Origin: CAYXRK01 sp964467615
GTDB taxonomy: Bacteria > Hydrogenedentota > Hydrogenedentia > Hydrogenedentales > GCA-2746185
Length of the DNA: 50,772 nucleotides
Assembly: GCA_964467615.1 (NCBI GenBank)
Contig: CAYXRK010000010.1
Location: forward strand, 1-50,772
Reading direction: 5' to 3'
Each line of letters opens with the position of its first letter. Position 1 is the first letter of the stretch. Under the pieces are notes generated by a model. The model saw only the letters and a list, made by a program, of their open reading frames with translations. It made no database searches and had not been told where the DNA came from. Of the stretch, positions 49,427 to 50,772 are shown piece by piece. The translations under genes were made by a program, and so were the position numbers.

Positions 49427-50557
49427 CTACTCCGGATCGTCCCGGCCCAACCCGGCCACCTTCTCTACTTCGAGGCGGTGCGCCTTGCGGCCCGCGCGGG
49501 ATTTTCGGTCGGCGCTTGGGTCGTGTTCGAGGAGCAGGCGCGACATCTTGATCGCGCCCTCGACCAGTTCGCGGGCGGCCTGGTGCAGTTCTTCGCTGTT
49601 TTGGACAGCGGCGACGTTGCGCTCCATGTCTTCGGCAGTCCAGCCGCGCGAGTGGGCGATGAACGGGAACTGCGGCAGCACGAAGCCGAGTTCCGTGAAG
49701 AAGGCCATCATCTGTCCGGCGACGTTTTGGATGTTGTCTTGTCCGCCGGTGATGATGAACGCGGCGACTTTGTTGTTGATAAGGACCTTGTTGCGGATGG
49801 TGATTTGGTTTTGCACGCAGTTGAGCCGTTCGGCCATGCGGAAGTAGAGGGAGCTCGCTTGGCCCCAGCGGATGGGCGTACCTACGAGGACGACGTCGGC
49901 CCAGTGCACGAAGGCCTCGTAGACTTCCGTGAGTTCGTCGGTCGTGTCCATCTGGGTTATCGAGCACGGCCACGTACACGCGCGGGCGCTCTTGCTGTAG
50001 TAGCCTTCGCAGGCGCGAAACTTGAGGCCCGCGAGGCGGATGAGTTTGGTCTCGCAGCCGAGCGCGGCGCCCGCGTGATCGAGCGCGGTTTCGAGCAGCG
50101 TTTCGGAGGTCGAGTAGCGCGGGTGCGTCACGTCTTGCCCGGTGGTCGAAATGCCCACGATGCGCGTCGGGCCCGGTTCGCGTATGACGGGCCGCGCAAG
50201 TGGGTGCGGGGCGTGCGGTTTTCTCGAACGTGGCGTTGACGCTGTTGCGCGCACGAGTAAACGCCCGTTTTCGATTTTGACCTCGTGGCTCGGGACGGCG
50301 TCCTCCTCGTAGCCCGGTTCGCCGAGGCCCGTGCTGCGGTGGAACTTCCAGTTATGCCACGGGCAGACGACGTAGTCGCCCTCGAGCTGGCCCTGGCCGA
50401 GCGGTCCACCGGCGTGGTTGCACACGCCGGAAATCGCGCCGAACTCGCCGTCCTTGTGCGTGACGGCGACCTTGGCGCGGCCAATGGAAATTTCAGTGAC
50501 GGGACGGCTCGCGAAATCGTCGACCGGTCCGGCGTCGTTCCAATCGGCCGGCGTCAT
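49427..50557 (-). CDS. Rieske [2Fe-2S] - flavodoxin-like (FMN reductase) fusion
   Basis: The 376-residue protein joins two redox domains. The first 110 residues are a Rieske domain with C46-x-H48 (VCNHAGG) and C65-x2-H68 (CPWHNWKF), the bis-His [2Fe-2S] ligands. From about 133 (TRIVGISTTGQDVTHPRYST) a flavodoxin-like FMN reductase domain follows, with VLVGTPIRWGQASSLYFRMA and AAFIITGGQDNIQNVAGQMM. No signal is present, so it is cytoplasmic. The fusion suggests electron passage between FMN and the cluster, perhaps reducing quinones or metal ions. The DUF1501 gene ends six bases upstream. Confidence 0.87.
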   Translation of the reverse strand: MTPADWNDAGPVDDFASRPVTEISIGRAKVAVTHKDGEFGAISGVCNHAGGPLGQGQLEGDYVVCPWHNWKFHRSTGLGEPGYEEDAVPSHEVKIENGRLLVRATASTPRSRKPHAPHPLARPVIREPGPTRIVGISTTGQDVTHPRYSTSETLLETALDHAGAALGCETKLIRLAGLKFRACEGYYSKSARACTWPCSITQMDTTDELTEVYEAFVHWADVVLVGTPIRWGQASSLYFRMAERLNCVQNQITIRNKVLINNKVAAFIITGGQDNIQNVAGQMMAFFTELGFVLPQFPFIAHSRGWTAEDMERNVAAVQNSEELHQAARELVEGAIKMSRLLLEHDPSADRKSRAGRKAHRLEVEKVAGLGRDDPE

Positions 50558-50563
50558 GGGCGG

Positions 50564-50772
50564 TTACGCGAACAGTTCCATGACCGGTTGGCCGAGGCCG
50601 TCGCGCGTGACGTAGAACGGGCGCTGCTCGATGTCGTAGGCGAGCTTCGGGCTGATGCCCATGGCGGTGTAGAGCGTCGCGTGGAGTTGCTCGATGTTGA
50701 TCGGTTTCTCGATGGTGCGGCAGGGGCGTTCGTCGGCGGTCTTGCAGTGAACGTTTCCGCGTTTGATACCGC
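50564..50772 (-). CDS. DUF1501 protein, C-terminal part only
   Basis: The window ends inside this gene. The visible 68 or so residues end INIEQLHATLYTAMGISPKL, then RPFYVTRDGLGQPVMELFA and TAA (50564-50566). This is the standard ending of DUF1501 proteins, which are sulfatase/alkaline-phosphatase-like secreted proteins abundant in planctomycetes and related phyla. Its stop lies six bases before the Rieske-flavodoxin start, so the two are cotranscribed. The beginning lies outside the window. Confidence 0.8.
   Translation of the reverse strand, partial: GIKRGNVHCKTADERPCRTIEKPINIEQLHATLYTAMGISPKLAYDIEQRPFYVTRDGLGQPVMELFA

Overview
The window is a high-GC, gene-dense bacterial contig that looks like a metagenome assembly scaffold, because it contains a run of exactly 100 N at 18210-18309. 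The gene content suggests a Gram-negative, PVC-like or deeply branching environmental bacterium such as a Hydrogenedentota, Planctomycetota or Lentisphaerota relative. Pointers are a PagL-like outer-membrane barrel, lipoproteins, Tat-exported redox proteins, secreted Gfo/Idh and ThuA proteins, a sialate O-acetylesterase, a DUF4091 protein and a DUF1501 C-terminus. This placement is inference from gene families; no rRNA or tRNA gene was recognised.

Layout. 1-907 is non-coding, with palindromic repeats and one doubtful micro-ORF. 908-4275 (minus) carries hprK, hpf, a secreted Gfo/Idh oxidoreductase and a small membrane protein. 4678-9384 (plus) is a tightly overlapping respiratory operon: tetraheme lipoprotein, Tat-exported iron-sulfur protein, NrfD-type quinol-oxidising membrane subunit, octaheme hydroxylamine-oxidoreductase-family cytochrome, and an unknown small protein. 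Together they could carry electrons from quinol to a periplasmic nitrogen-oxyanion reductase. 9720-13266 (plus) has a wax-ester synthase/DGAT, a small helical protein and an ABC1/UbiB-like kinase, suggesting neutral-lipid storage. 13327-17004 has a ThuA protein, a GNAT acetyltransferase and an acyl-CoA synthetase.

17077-20299 is an accessory island. It holds a decayed HicB-like antitoxin, an AT-richer membrane-protein gene, long duplicated palindromic repeats around the assembly gap, a REP-associated (IS200-like) transposase, an MNT/HEPN toxin-antitoxin pair with a frameshifted HEPN gene, and a truncated second transposase copy. The two transposase copies show a mosaic identity pattern consistent with gene conversion.

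20322-28658 has a second acyl-CoA synthetase, a sialate O-acetylesterase, the housekeeping block yicC-gmk-rpoZ-coaBC, a sulfotransferase and a DapA/NanA-family lyase. 28678-29344 is a PIN-toxin pair. 29353-34417 has an acetate-type Na+ symporter with its DUF485 partner and an M16 peptidase. 34525-38474 has a PagL-like gene behind a near-consensus sigma-70 promoter, a DedA protein, a DUF4091 protein and a GNAT protein. 38552-42608 carries two GT39-type membrane glycosyltransferases, the second with a C-terminal jelly-roll-like extension. 42654-45784 (minus) has flgK, apparently without flgL, then a HEAT-like lipoprotein and a small protein. 46129-50772 has an acyltransferase-3 protein, remnants of an IS4-like transposase, an alkaline-phosphatase-superfamily protein with an altered nucleophile motif, a Rieske-flavodoxin fusion and the end of a DUF1501 gene.

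All functions are read from motifs and family knowledge; no database search was possible.
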